Shown piece after piece: positions 1 to 6,762 of a DNA stretch of 9,444 nt. The notes below the pieces were generated by a model, which worked only from the letters and a program-made list of their open reading frames with translations, was not told where the DNA came from and did no database searches. The position numbers and the translations under genes are program-made. The number at the start of each line of letters is the position of its first letter. Position 1 is the first letter of the stretch. The stretch comes from a bacterium (lineage in GTDB: Bacteria; Krumholzibacteriota; Krumholzibacteria; LZORAL124-64-63). The stretch is from positions 1 to 9,444 of the forward strand of contig VGXH01000043.1 in the NCBI GenBank assembly GCA_016873405.1. Direction: 5' to 3'.

Positions 1-1
1 C

Positions 2-196
2 GTGCCGGCCACCTGCCCGGACGTGCCGGACGACGTGCTGGACCCGTCCGCGAGCTGGGGCGACAAGGACGAGTACTGGCGCCGCTACGACGCCCTGGCG
101 GCGCGGTTCCGCGAGAACTTCAAGCTGTTCCAGGACGGCTGCCCGCCGGAGATCGTCAAGGCGGGGCCGCGGCGGTTGAAGGACATCCGGAAGTAG
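2..196 (+). CDS. pckA: ATP-dependent phosphoenolpyruvate carboxykinase, C-terminal end (partial)
   Basis: Only the last 64 codons are in the window; the frame is already open at the left edge, so the GTG at base 2 is an internal valine and not a start. The peptide matches the known C-terminal tail of ATP-type PEP carboxykinases: a P-x-VP-x-x-VLDP segment, then W-x-D-x-x-x-Y, then LA-x-x-F-x-x-NF-x-x-F, and near the end a conserved AGP. The enzyme converts oxaloacetate and ATP to phosphoenolpyruvate, CO2 and ADP in the cytoplasm, the entry step of gluconeogenesis. The nucleotide- and metal-binding motifs lie upstream and cannot be checked. A 16-bp palindrome begins two bases after the stop. 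The next gene starts 76 bp downstream on the same strand. The family call is firm for a fragment, since this tail is distinctive. Confidence 0.85.
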   Translation: MPATCPDVPDDVLDPSASWGDKDEYWRRYDALAARFRENFKLFQDGCPPEIVKAGPRRLKDIRK

Positions 197-197
197 C

Positions 198-213
198 GCG
201 GCGCCGGCGCCGC
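198..213 (+). terminator. GC-only palindrome just after pckA stop
   Basis: GCGGCGCCGGCGCCGC is a perfect 16-bp palindrome starting 2 nt after the pckA stop; as RNA it folds to a 6-bp stem with a CCGG loop. No T-tract follows, so it is not a classic intrinsic terminator. It could protect the mRNA 3' end, assist termination, or be chance in GC-rich DNA. Confidence 0.35.
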
Positions 214-272
214 CTGGCCGGCGTCACGCCCACTGCGCGAGTCCCTGCCGAGCGACCCGTGGAGATGCCGCC

Positions 273-3206
273 GTGCGCCCAGCCTATCTGCTGTTCTTCC
301 TGTCCGGCGCCGCCGCCCTGGTCTACCAGGTGGTCTGGGTGCGTTCGTTGAGCCTGGTTCTCGGTTCGTCGCACCTGGCCGTGGCCACCGTGCTGTCGGT
401 CTACATGGCCGGCCTGGCGCTGGGCAACCGGCTCTTCGCCGCGGCAGCCGACCGCTCGCAGCGCCCGCTGCGCCTGTACGGTCTGCTCGAATGCGGCATC
501 GGGTTGTCGGCGCTCGGCTCCCTCGGATTGACGGCTCTCTACCCGCGCCTCTACGAGGCGCTGGCCGGCGGCACGCCGGAGAACGGCGCCGCGCTGACGT
601 TGCTGCGGGCGTCGCTGGCGTTGGGCGCGATCATCGTGCCCACGACCCTCATGGGCGGGACCTTCCCGGTGATGACGCGCTTCGTCACCGCCGACCCGCG
701 GCGCTTCGCCGGGCAGCTGGCGCGCCTCTACGCGATCAACACCCTCGGGGCGGTGCTCGGCACGCTGGCCGCGGGCTTCGTCCTGCTGCGGCATCTGGGC
801 GCCACCGCGTCGCTGGCGATCGCCGTGGCCACCAGCCTCGGCGTCGGGCTGGTCGCCGTCCTCCTGCAGCGGCGTTCTCCGCCGGTCGCGGCGGACTTGG
901 GGGCTGCCGCAGCCGGCGAATCGTCCCCCGCGCCCACGGTCGGCGCGGTACGGCCGGCCGCCGGGGCGGTCGTGCGCTGGGCCGTGCTGTACGGCGTCGG
1001 CCTCTCGGGCTTCTGCGCGATGGGCTACGAGGTGCTGTGGACCCGCATGCTGACGCTGGGCCTGGGCACTTCGGTCTACAGCTTCACGATCCTGTTGGCG
1101 GCCTTCCTGGCCGGCATCGCGCTCGGCAGCCAGGTGTTCGGCATGTTGGCCGCGCGGCGACCGGCCGCCGGCGCGGTGGCGCACGCGCGGGTGTTCGCCG
1201 CGACCCAGGTGGCCGTCGGCCTGGCGGCGCTGCTGGTCACCTGGCGCCTGCAGGCGCTGCCCGGCACCGTTCTCGGGCTCCAGGCGTCGCTGGCCGGGCC
1301 TGACGGCCTGGGTTTCGCGGCGCGCCTGGCGATCTCGGCGACGCTGGCCTTCGGTTTCCTGATCGTGCCGGCGCTCTTCCTGGGCATGGCCGTGCCGGCG
1401 GCCGGCGCCGCCCTGCGCGAGAGCGAGACGCGAACCGGGGCCACCGTCGGCCGCCTGCTGGCGGCCAACACCATCGGCGCGATCCTCGGGCCGTTGGCCG
1501 CCGGCTTCGTGCTGATCCAGGTGTTCGGCATCGAGAGATCCCTGCGCCTGCTGGCGGTCCTGAGCCTGGCGACCGGCGCGCTGGCCGCCGCCGCCACGGT
1601 CGCGCGCCGGCGCGCAGCAGCGCTGGGAGTCACCGCGATCCTGGCGGCGGCGGCGCTGGTCTCGGTGCCGCAGTGGAAGACGTCCTGGGACCGCGAGGCG
1701 CTGGCCACCTACGTGAACAACACGCCGATCAAGGATGCCGGGGACATCCTCGACCAGGGCGACCTGGAAGCCGTGTTCTACCGCGAGGGCATCAACTCGA
1801 CGGTCAGCGTGCTCCGCTCGCTCAACGGCATCCAGACCTATGTCGTCAACGGCAGGGCCGAGGCCTCGTCCGCCGGCATCGACGTGCAGTTGCAGCGATC
1901 ACTGGGACACCTGCCGATGCTCCTGCACCCGGATCCGCGGCGCGTGTTCATCCTGGGCACGGGTTCGGGGATGACGCTCGGCGCCACGGCGCGCCACCCG
2001 CAGGTCGAACGCCTGGTCCTGGCCGAGATCGAGGCGGAGATGCTGGAAGTGGGCCGCTTGTTCGCGCGCTGGAACGGGGGCGTGCTGGATGACCCGCGCC
2101 TGCGCGTCGTGCTCGATGACGGCCGCAACTACCTGGCCCGCGCGCGCGAGCAGTTCGACATGATCTCGGCCGATCCGATCCATCCCTGGTCCGGCGGCGC
2201 CGGCTACCTCTACACGCGCGAGTTCTTCGAGTCGATCCTGGCCCGCCTGGCTCCGGGCGGGATCGCCAGCCAGTGGCTGCCGCTTTACGAGTTGAGCGAC
2301 CGTGACGTACGCACGGTCGTGCGCACCTACGCAGACGTGTTCCCGCACGTGATGGTCTTCGTCACCTACTACGACGCGCTTCTGGTCGGCTCGGGCGACC
2401 CGCTGGTGATCGATCCGCGGGCCCTGGAGCGGCGTCTGCAGGCCCCGGGACTCCTGGACGACCTGGCCATCCCGCGCATGGCCGGCGCGGCGGACCTGCT
2501 GTCCTACTTCGTCATGGGCACCGAGGGCGCGCGGCGCTACGGCAGCGGCGGGGACCTCAACACCGACGACAACCTCGTGCTCGAGTTCTCGGCGCCGGCC
2601 TCGCAGGGCATCGCCCACTGCGAGGCGCGCAACGTGGCCGCCCTCGGTGACGCGCGTGAGAGCCTGGCCACGGTCCTGCTGCCGGGGACGTTCGATGCGG
2701 GTTTCGCGCGCCTCGACGCTCTCGGGCGCGCCTTCAGCCCGGCGCACGCGCTGGCCCTGGCCGGCGATCCGCAGGCCGCGCCGCTGCTGGCCGCGCTGCA
2801 GGCGACCGCGCCGCTGTACGCGCCGCTGCTGTTCCTGCGGGACGAGCAGCGCTACGGGATGCGCGCCGTGCCGGAGCCGATCGCCGGCCTGGATTTCCCG
2901 GTCGCCGACGGCGCCGGGGGCGCCGCCGTCATGCGCGTGGATGTCGTGCGCCAGTACCTGTGCCGCGAGCGGGCGCTGGTCTCGTTCGTGAACGCACGGG
3001 CAAGGCGTGTGTACGGCCAGGCCTTCGTCGACGCCGAGTTCGCGCAATTGGACGCGGCCGTCAATGCGCGCGCCCAGGCCGGATTGCGCGCACTGGCGGC
3101 CGCGGTGGAGGCCGTGCCGGCTCTCGCGGGCGGCGGACGCGATCCGGGCGCCGTCGAGGCGGCGCTGGTCGGCGAGGGCGCGCGAGCCATCGGCTTGGTA
3201 CCCTGA
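273..3206 (+). CDS. Fused MFS-like membrane domain / spermidine-synthase-like protein
   Basis: This 977-aa protein has a polytopic N-half (about residues 1-465) and a soluble SAM-dependent-methyltransferase-fold domain of the spermidine synthase type (about 480-775). The GTG start has GGAG 8 nt upstream and leads straight into the first helix. The membrane half is an internal duplication: SG-x-x-A-x-x-Y-x-V-x-W-x-R near residues 11 and 245, and R-x-x-A-x-NT-x-GA-x-LG-x-LAAGFVL near 151 and 394, joined by a Pro/Ala-rich loop (about 201-235). In the soluble domain, GTGSG (562-566) is the SAM-type glycine loop, D616 sits in DDGRNYL, and SADPIHPW (632-639) is followed by LYTREFF, as in fused MFS/spermidine synthases. 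An NTDD motif is at 763-766. The last 200 residues are Ala-rich with no domain I recognise. Family membership is clear. Real aminopropyltransferase activity is doubtful because the catalytic D-x-x-DP motif is incomplete. It converges on the HAD gene. Confidence 0.85.
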   Translation: MRPAYLLFFLSGAAALVYQVVWVRSLSLVLGSSHLAVATVLSVYMAGLALGNRLFAAAADRSQRPLRLYGLLECGIGLSALGSLGLTALYPRLYEALAGGTPENGAALTLLRASLALGAIIVPTTLMGGTFPVMTRFVTADPRRFAGQLARLYAINTLGAVLGTLAAGFVLLRHLGATASLAIAVATSLGVGLVAVLLQRRSPPVAADLGAAAAGESSPAPTVGAVRPAAGAVVRWAVLYGVGLSGFCAMGYEVLWTRMLTLGLGTSVYSFTILLAAFLAGIALGSQVFGMLAARRPAAGAVAHARVFAATQVAVGLAALLVTWRLQALPGTVLGLQASLAGPDGLGFAARLAISATLAFGFLIVPALFLGMAVPAAGAALRESETRTGATVGRLLAANTIGAILGPLAAGFVLIQVFGIERSLRLLAVLSLATGALAAAATVARRRAAALGVTAILAAAALVSVPQWKTSWDREALATYVNNTPIKDAGDILDQGDLEAVFYREGINSTVSVLRSLNGIQTYVVNGRAEASSAGIDVQLQRSLGHLPMLLHPDPRRVFILGTGSGMTLGATARHPQVERLVLAEIEAEMLEVGRLFARWNGGVLDDPRLRVVLDDGRNYLARAREQFDMISADPIHPWSGGAGYLYTREFFESILARLAPGGIASQWLPLYELSDRDVRTVVRTYADVFPHVMVFVTYYDALLVGSGDPLVIDPRALERRLQAPGLLDDLAIPRMAGAADLLSYFVMGTEGARRYGSGGDLNTDDNLVLEFSAPASQGIAHCEARNVAALGDARESLATVLLPGTFDAGFARLDALGRAFSPAHALALAGDPQAAPLLAALQATAPLYAPLLFLRDEQRYGMRAVPEPIAGLDFPVADGAGGAAVMRVDVVRQYLCRERALVSFVNARARRVYGQAFVDAEFAQLDAAVNARAQAGLRALAAAVEAVPALAGGGRDPGAVEAALVGEGARAIGLVP

Positions 3207-3258
3207 CCGACCGCCCCGCGGAGCGACTTCTTCGGCGCGGCCAACCGTCGCCGCCCGG

Positions 3259-3275
3259 CGCGCGCGTCGCGCGCG
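3259..3275. terminator. GC hairpin between convergent genes
   Basis: CGCGCGCG, one T, then CGCGCGCG forms a symmetric inverted repeat in the 103-bp gap between the synthase-like gene and the oppositely oriented HAD gene, followed by GGTTT on the plus strand. A second short palindrome, CGCCCGGGCG, lies at 3298-3307 beside the HAD stop. The location suits a bidirectional terminator, but there is no real T-tract and simple CG runs are easily produced by composition. Confidence 0.25.
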
Positions 3276-3309
3276 GTTTCCCGCTCGCGTCTCATCACGC
3301 CCGGGCGCG

Positions 3310-3951
3310 TCAGCCCAGCAGGGATTCCACGACTCCGGTCCACGACGCAAAGCACCGGTGCGCGGTGCCGTCGGCCGTGAACCGCCGCGCCAACGGCCCG
3401 GTGGCGAAACGGCGTTCCGGCGGCACCAGCAGCGCCGCCGGCCCGTCGGTCCGGGGGCTGTCGCCGGCGAACGCGACCACCGCGTCGCGCGCCAGCTGTG
3501 CGCGCACCACCGCCTCCTTGTCGATCCCCAGCGCGGCGTCGAAGTACGGCGAGCCCGGGTCCGGCTCCATCACCACGCCGCGGTCCGGCGCGAACCAGCC
3601 GGGATTGGCGTGGATCGTGAACTCCAGCCCCAGTCCCGCGAGTGTGCGCTCGATGTACCAGCGGCAACCGGCCGAGGCGACGACGATCTCCCAGCCGGCG
3701 GCCTGCAGCGCGCGGGCGGCCGCCGCGGCGCCCGGCGGCGGCTCCATCGCCGCCACCAGCGCCAAGGCGCCGGCCTCGTCCGTGCGCAGCGAGCCCAGGA
3801 CCCCGGCGATGCCGGCGAACGGCGTCAGGCCGCCGGCCAGGAAGCGGTCCCACAGGGCGCGGGCGCCAGGCGGATCGTGCCGTTCGAGGATCAGATCGAA
3901 GAAGTCGCGGCGGGTGAAGGTCCCGTCGAAATCCGTCACGAGGATGGGCAT
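3310..3951 (-). CDS. HAD-family phosphatase, MtnX-like
   Basis: This 213-aa cytoplasmic hydrolase has all four HAD motifs: DFDGT at residues 7-11 (D7 nucleophile, D9 acid/base), S93 in VVASAG (motif II), K145 in GIDKE (motif III) and GDSPRTD with D164 and D169 (motif IV, the GDxxxxD variant). The helical cap after motif I and the C-terminal pattern FA-x-x-x-LA...F resemble Bacillus MtnX, the 2-hydroxy-3-keto-5-methylthiopentenyl-1-phosphate phosphatase of methionine salvage, which has GDSVTD at motif IV. The MtnX-like fold is well supported, but the substrate is not: no other mtn gene is visible and the cysteine cluster before the MtnX lysine is absent. The ATG start begins just before motif I; the nearest Shine-Dalgarno-like GGAAG (3963-3967) is weak and 11 nt away. 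It lies downstream of the lipoprotein gene on the same strand, separated by 198 bp of repeat-rich DNA. Confidence 0.8.
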   Translation of the reverse strand: MPILVTDFDGTFTRRDFFDLILERHDPPGARALWDRFLAGGLTPFAGIAGVLGSLRTDEAGALALVAAMEPPPGAAAAARALQAAGWEIVVASAGCRWYIERTLAGLGLEFTIHANPGWFAPDRGVVMEPDPGSPYFDAALGIDKEAVVRAQLARDAVVAFAGDSPRTDGPAALLVPPERRFATGPLARRFTADGTAHRCFASWTGVVESLLG

Positions 3952-4000
3952 GACTCGGGCATCTTCCGCAGGACCGGGAGTGGAGCGACCGCCGGTGGCG

Positions 4001-4036
4001 GCGACCGCGGCGGCCGCGGCGACCGCGGCGGCCGCG
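4001..4036. repeat. 18-bp perfect tandem duplication
   Basis: GCGACCGCGGCGGCCGCG occurs twice head to tail (4001-4018 and 4019-4036), with a degenerate related copy just upstream at 3985-4000 (GCGACCGCCGGTGGCG). The copies sit 50-85 bp before the HAD start in that gene's direction. They could be protein-binding sites or simply replication slippage in GC-rich DNA. Confidence 0.8.
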
Positions 4037-4063
4037 CCCCCGGCGCCAATGAAGTCCCCGCCG

Positions 4064-4112
4064 GGCCCGCGGGCAACCCCCGAAGCGTGGGGGGACCGGC
4101 TGCCCGCGGGCC
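4064..4112. repeat. 12-bp inverted repeat enclosing a C5/G5 hairpin
   Basis: GGCCCGCGGGCA (4064-4075) is exactly complementary to TGCCCGCGGGCC (4101-4112). The 25-nt interval contains CCCCC (4077-4081) and GGGGG (4089-4093), so the whole can form a nested stem. It shares bases with the hairpin at 4091-4122, and the two folds cannot coexist. Confidence 0.65.
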
Positions 4113-4122
4113 GCCGGTCCCC
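4091..4122 (-). terminator. Strong hairpin downstream of lipoprotein gene
   Basis: GGGGACCGGC (4091-4100) pairs perfectly with GCCGGTCCCC (4113-4122), and the 12-nt loop itself contains GCCCGCGGGC. The hairpin begins 28 nt past the lipoprotein stop in that gene's direction, where a terminator would sit. No T-run follows on the minus strand, so intrinsic termination is uncertain; RNA 3'-end stabilisation or attenuation is possible. Confidence 0.45.
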
Positions 4123-4149
4123 TTGTCCTCCCAGGCTGCGCCCCGCTCC

Positions 4150-5043
4150 TCAGCGCGGCAACTGGCCGGTGCCCAGCGGCACCCGGAACCGCCCTTCACC
4201 GCAGCGGATGTCCGCCTCGCAGTCGCCCAGCACGATGGTGATGTCGCGCTCGACGTGCTCCTCGACGTAATCGTTGCCGCGGGTGGTCGTGATGTCGGCC
4301 ACCCAGGTGCCCGTGATCGTGCCCGAGATCGCGCTGCAGACCCGCGCGCGGGGGCGGCGCGGCATGGTCACGTCGATCAGTTCCACGTCGAGCACGCCGT
4401 CCAGCGTGCGCGCGAACCGCGGCGTCTCGAACGCGTGGCTGACGTCGCGCAGGTAGGTGCCGTTGATCACCAGCATCTCCGCGTTCAGGCCCTCGATGAC
4501 GAAGGCGCCGGAAAGCGCGTTCAGCGAGTGCTCGCGATGGGGCAGGCGGTGGATGCCCGTGCCCGACACGATCGCGTACTCGGCCGTGGTCGCGGTGTCC
4601 TCGCCCACGACCCGGAACTGCTGCGGCAGGCCGCCCGGACCGAGCAGGCGCAGGGTGAAGACACGCTCCATCGCGTGGTAGGGCACGCCCTCGGGGAAGC
4701 CGCGCCGGCACGAGACGGTGATCGTCCAGGTGCCGGTGGTCTCGTCGTACACGGCGTCACGGAAGCGCTCGCGCACCCACGAGGAGTCGGGCTCCGCCGG
4801 GTCCAGGCTCTTGACGCCGCCAAGACCGTCCAGTGCGAGGGCGACATCCTGGAGCTGGTCGGTCACGCCGCCGCTGTCGGTGGCGACGTCGGCCGCCACC
4901 GCCTGCGCAGCGTCCTTGTCGATCGCGGCGCTGGTGTCCGCCGGCGCGGCGGGGTCGTCGTTGCTGCAGCCGCCGAGCAACGTCAGCAGGACGAGCGCGG
5001 CCAGCAGGGGCGTCAGTTGCGTGACATGGTGTCGGGTGTTCAT
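4150..5043 (-). CDS. Predicted lipoprotein of unknown function
   Basis: This 297-aa protein has a short positive N-terminus, a hydrophobic helix (about residues 10-23) and a lipobox LGGC with the acylated cysteine at C26, so it should be exported and lipid-anchored. I moved the start from an upstream in-frame ATG (5098-5100) to the ATG at 5041-5043: it has GAGGT 7 nt upstream (5051-5055) and puts the signal peptide at the N-terminus. Residues 27-90 are Asp/Ala/Pro-rich and probably a flexible linker. Residues 100-297 alternate short hydrophobic stretches with Gly/Thr turns, suggesting a beta-rich domain, with four more cysteines (C112, C236, C275, C281), the last two close together. I recognise no family. 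It may be lineage-specific. It diverges from the AmpG-like permease across 329 bp and precedes the HAD gene. Lipoprotein status is well supported; function is unknown. Confidence 0.75.
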   Translation of the reverse strand: MNTRHHVTQLTPLLAALVLLTLLGGCSNDDPAAPADTSAAIDKDAAQAVAADVATDSGGVTDQLQDVALALDGLGGVKSLDPAEPDSSWVRERFRDAVYDETTGTWTITVSCRRGFPEGVPYHAMERVFTLRLLGPGGLPQQFRVVGEDTATTAEYAIVSGTGIHRLPHREHSLNALSGAFVIEGLNAEMLVINGTYLRDVSHAFETPRFARTLDGVLDVELIDVTMPRRPRARVCSAISGTITGTWVADITTTRGNDYVEEHVERDITIVLGDCEADIRCGEGRFRVPLGTGQLPR

Positions 5044-5295
5044 GGTTTCGACCTCGGCGTTTGGGTTGGGGTGCCAGGAGCAACGGCGGCAGGACTGCAA
5101 GGAGCCTGCCCGGCGGCGGCGACGGCGGGGCCTCTCGTTTCAAGTCCTTTGTGGACAGTGCTTTATCGGTCTGGCTGTCATCGCCCGCCTCGTCCGGGGT
5201 CCGCACCTGGCCGTTCCCCGGCGTACACGGCGGCCGGATCCGCGTACCCCCGCGGCAATTCGCCGTTGCCTGCCGCAGCGCGGCCGCGCAAGATG

Positions 5296-5340
5296 GCCGA
5301 CTCAGGAGCGGTCGGCTCGCGAGCAGTCGACTCGTGAGCC
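5296..5340. repeat. Three tandem 15-bp imperfect repeats upstream of permease
   Basis: The units are GCCGACTCAGGAGCG (5296-5310), GTCGGCTCGCGAGCA (5311-5325) and GTCGACTCGTGAGCC (5326-5340). Units two and three agree at 12 of 15 positions, one and three at 11, one and two at 10. Unit two contains the perfect palindrome GCTCGCGAGC. The array ends 32 bp before the permease start, a suitable place for an operator or activator site, although no known regulator motif is recognised. Confidence 0.6.
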
Positions 5341-5350
5341 GGCCCGCGTC

Positions 5351-5367
5351 CCCTGCCGGCAGGGAGG
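5351..5367 (+). promoter_or_regulatory. Ribosome-binding site of permease inside a palindrome
   Basis: AGGGAGG (5361-5367) lies 5 nt before the GTG at 5373 and fixes that start. Its first four bases are the right end of the perfect 14-bp palindrome CCCTGCCGGCAGGG (5351-5364), which can fold as a 5-bp stem with a CCGG loop and would partly hide the site. Confidence 0.6.
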
Positions 5368-5372
5368 CCCGC

Positions 5373-6659
5373 GTGTCCATCCGCACCGCTGCGCAACGAA
5401 TCCGCTCGCCTTGGGCCTTCGTGCCCAGCCTCTACTTCGCCGAGGGTGTGCCCTACATCCTGGCCAACACCGTGTCGGTCGTCGTCTACAAGCGCCTGGA
5501 TGTGGACAACGCCACCATCGCGCTGGTCACCAGCTGGCTCTACCTGCCGTGGGTCGTCAAGATGCTGTGGGGGCCGTGGGTGGACGCGCACGGCACGCGG
5601 CGGCAGTGGATCCTGGCCACGCAGGCGATCCTGGCGCTGTGCCTGCTGGGCGTGGCGCTGGCCCTGCGCCTGCCCGCGTTCCTGCCGGTGAGCCTGGCCG
5701 TCTTCGCGCTGGTGGCGTTCGTCTCGGCCACGCACGACATCGCGGCCGACGGCTTCTACCTGCACGCGCTCCCATCGCAGCAGCAGGCGGCCTTCGTCGG
5801 CGTGCGCACGATGTTCTACCGCGCGGCGATGATCTTCGGCTCGGGGCTGCTGGTCACGCTGGCGGGGCGCTTCGAGACGCGGCTGGCCGACATCGCCGCG
5901 GCCTGGAGCCTGGCCTTCCTGCTCTGCGGCGCGATCTACGCCCTGCTGTGGCTCTGGCACGTCGCGGCGTTGCCGCGCCCCGACTCGGACCGGCCCCGGT
6001 CGCGGGAACAGGCCGCGATCGCCGCCGGCGGCGCCTCGAACTGGGGCGCGGCCTTCGGCGCCTGGTTCACGCAGCCGCGCGTCGGGGTCGTCATCGCCTT
6101 CATCCTGCTCTACCGCCTGGGCGAGGCGCTGCTGCTGAAGCTGGCGGCGCCGTTCCTGCTGGACGATCATGCCGCCGGCGGCCTCGGCTTCAGCACCGAG
6201 CAGGTGGGGATGTCCTACGGCACGGTCGGGCTGGGCTGCCTGGTGCTGGGCGGCATCCTGGGCGGCTGGCTCATCGCGCGGTTCGGCCTGCGCCGCCTGC
6301 TGTGGCCGCTGGCCCTGGCGCTGAACGTGCCGCATGTGGCCTACCTGTACATGGCGTACGCGCAGCCGGGCCCCGCCCTGGCCTTCCCGCTGGTGGCGAT
6401 CGAGCAGCTGGGCTACGGGCTGGGCACGACGGCGTTCATGGTGGTGCTGATGCGGCTGTCGAAGGGCGAGCACCGCACCTCGCACTACGCCATCGCGACC
6501 GGCTTCATGGCCGCCGGCATGATGCTGCCGGGGATGGCCAGCGGCTGGCTGCAGGAGCTGGTGGGCTACCGCCACTTCTTCCTGCTGGTGCTGGTGCTGG
6601 GCGTGCCGGGGCTGCTGGTGCTGCCGTGGCTGCCGCGGACGGTGTACGCGGAGGATTGA
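5373..6659 (+). CDS. MFS permease, AmpG-like
   Basis: This 428-aa integral membrane transporter is probably a 12-helix major facilitator. AmpG-type permeases import anhydromuropeptides released in cell-wall recycling. Similarity to AmpG is seen in the N-terminal FAEGVPY (22-28), the first cytoplasmic loop with W-GPW-x-D-x-x-G-x-RR-x-W (about 66-79), and SATHDIAADGF (118-128), which parallels AmpG's ATQDI-x-x-D with the glutamine replaced by histidine. The two six-helix halves are joined by a charged loop at about 200-228. The GTG start is chosen because AGGGAGG lies 5 nt upstream and the upstream open frame has no membrane-protein character. It is shorter than E. coli AmpG, which has extra C-terminal helices. 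No beta-lactamase or recycling enzyme is nearby, so muropeptide is a family inference and other substrates are possible. Expression may be controlled by the repeats and palindrome just upstream. Confidence 0.8.
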   Translation: MSIRTAAQRIRSPWAFVPSLYFAEGVPYILANTVSVVVYKRLDVDNATIALVTSWLYLPWVVKMLWGPWVDAHGTRRQWILATQAILALCLLGVALALRLPAFLPVSLAVFALVAFVSATHDIAADGFYLHALPSQQQAAFVGVRTMFYRAAMIFGSGLLVTLAGRFETRLADIAAAWSLAFLLCGAIYALLWLWHVAALPRPDSDRPRSREQAAIAAGGASNWGAAFGAWFTQPRVGVVIAFILLYRLGEALLLKLAAPFLLDDHAAGGLGFSTEQVGMSYGTVGLGCLVLGGILGGWLIARFGLRRLLWPLALALNVPHVAYLYMAYAQPGPALAFPLVAIEQLGYGLGTTAFMVVLMRLSKGEHRTSHYAIATGFMAAGMMLPGMASGWLQELVGYRHFFLLVLVLGVPGLLVLPWLPRTVYAED

Positions 6660-6762
6660 GGGGAGAGGCCGCGTCGAAAGGGGTGCCGTCGAGCCGGCCC
6701 CCGCTCGGGAGCGCGCAGGAACCTGGACGCGGCGGCAACGCCGGGAACACGAAGGCGGAACG

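Larger units (their letters stand above)
3952..4149. other. Repeat- and hairpin-rich intergenic region
   Basis: This 198-bp gap lies between the lipoprotein stop and the HAD start, both on the minus strand. I see no convincing coding potential, only GC-driven open frames. It holds an 18-bp tandem duplication, a 12-bp inverted repeat, a short C5/G5 hairpin and a 10-bp perfect-arm hairpin, several of which overlap. It could serve as terminator for the lipoprotein gene, leader for the HAD gene, or both. Confidence 0.5.
5044..5372. other. Divergent intergenic region
   Basis: This 329-bp region separates the lipoprotein gene (-) from the permease gene (+) and must contain both promoters unless they lie further upstream. 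The only AT-richer stretch is about 5138-5168. On the minus strand it contains GATAAA as a possible -10, but I find no convincing -35 at the right spacing, so I do not assign a promoter. The permease-proximal 80 bp carries three 15-bp repeats and a palindrome over the ribosome-binding site. The permease frame is open through much of the region, but that stretch looks like GC-driven noise rather than protein. Confidence 0.5.

Noticed and set aside
1899..3350. A 483-codon minus-strand frame opposite the synthase-like gene
   Set aside because: It has an Arg/Gln/His-rich antisense composition, while the plus strand here carries a recognised SAM-binding domain.
5044..5100. Longer lipoprotein start at 5100
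   Set aside because: It would add 19 residues including Cys, Arg and Pro before the signal peptide; the ATG at 5043 has a better ribosome-binding site and a normal lipoprotein signal.
5131..5180. Sigma-70 promoter in the AT-richer part of the divergent region
   Set aside because: GATAAA resembles a -10 on the minus strand, but no -35-like hexamer lies at the right distance, and the organism's promoter consensus is unknown.
3007..5337. A 776-codon open frame on the plus strand across the HAD and lipoprotein genes
   Set aside because: Its peptide is Arg/Ala/Gly-rich with no domain and runs antisense to two genes with clear motifs; at this GC content stops are rare and long empty frames are expected.
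5061..5372. N-terminal extension of the permease through the upstream open frame
   Set aside because: The added 104 residues are not membrane-like, and the GTG at 5373 has a strong ribosome-binding site exactly where AmpG similarity begins.
6690..6707. CGAGC/GCTCG hairpin between the permease and DUF4395 genes
   Set aside because: A 5-bp stem with an 8-nt loop is too weak to distinguish from chance at this GC content.
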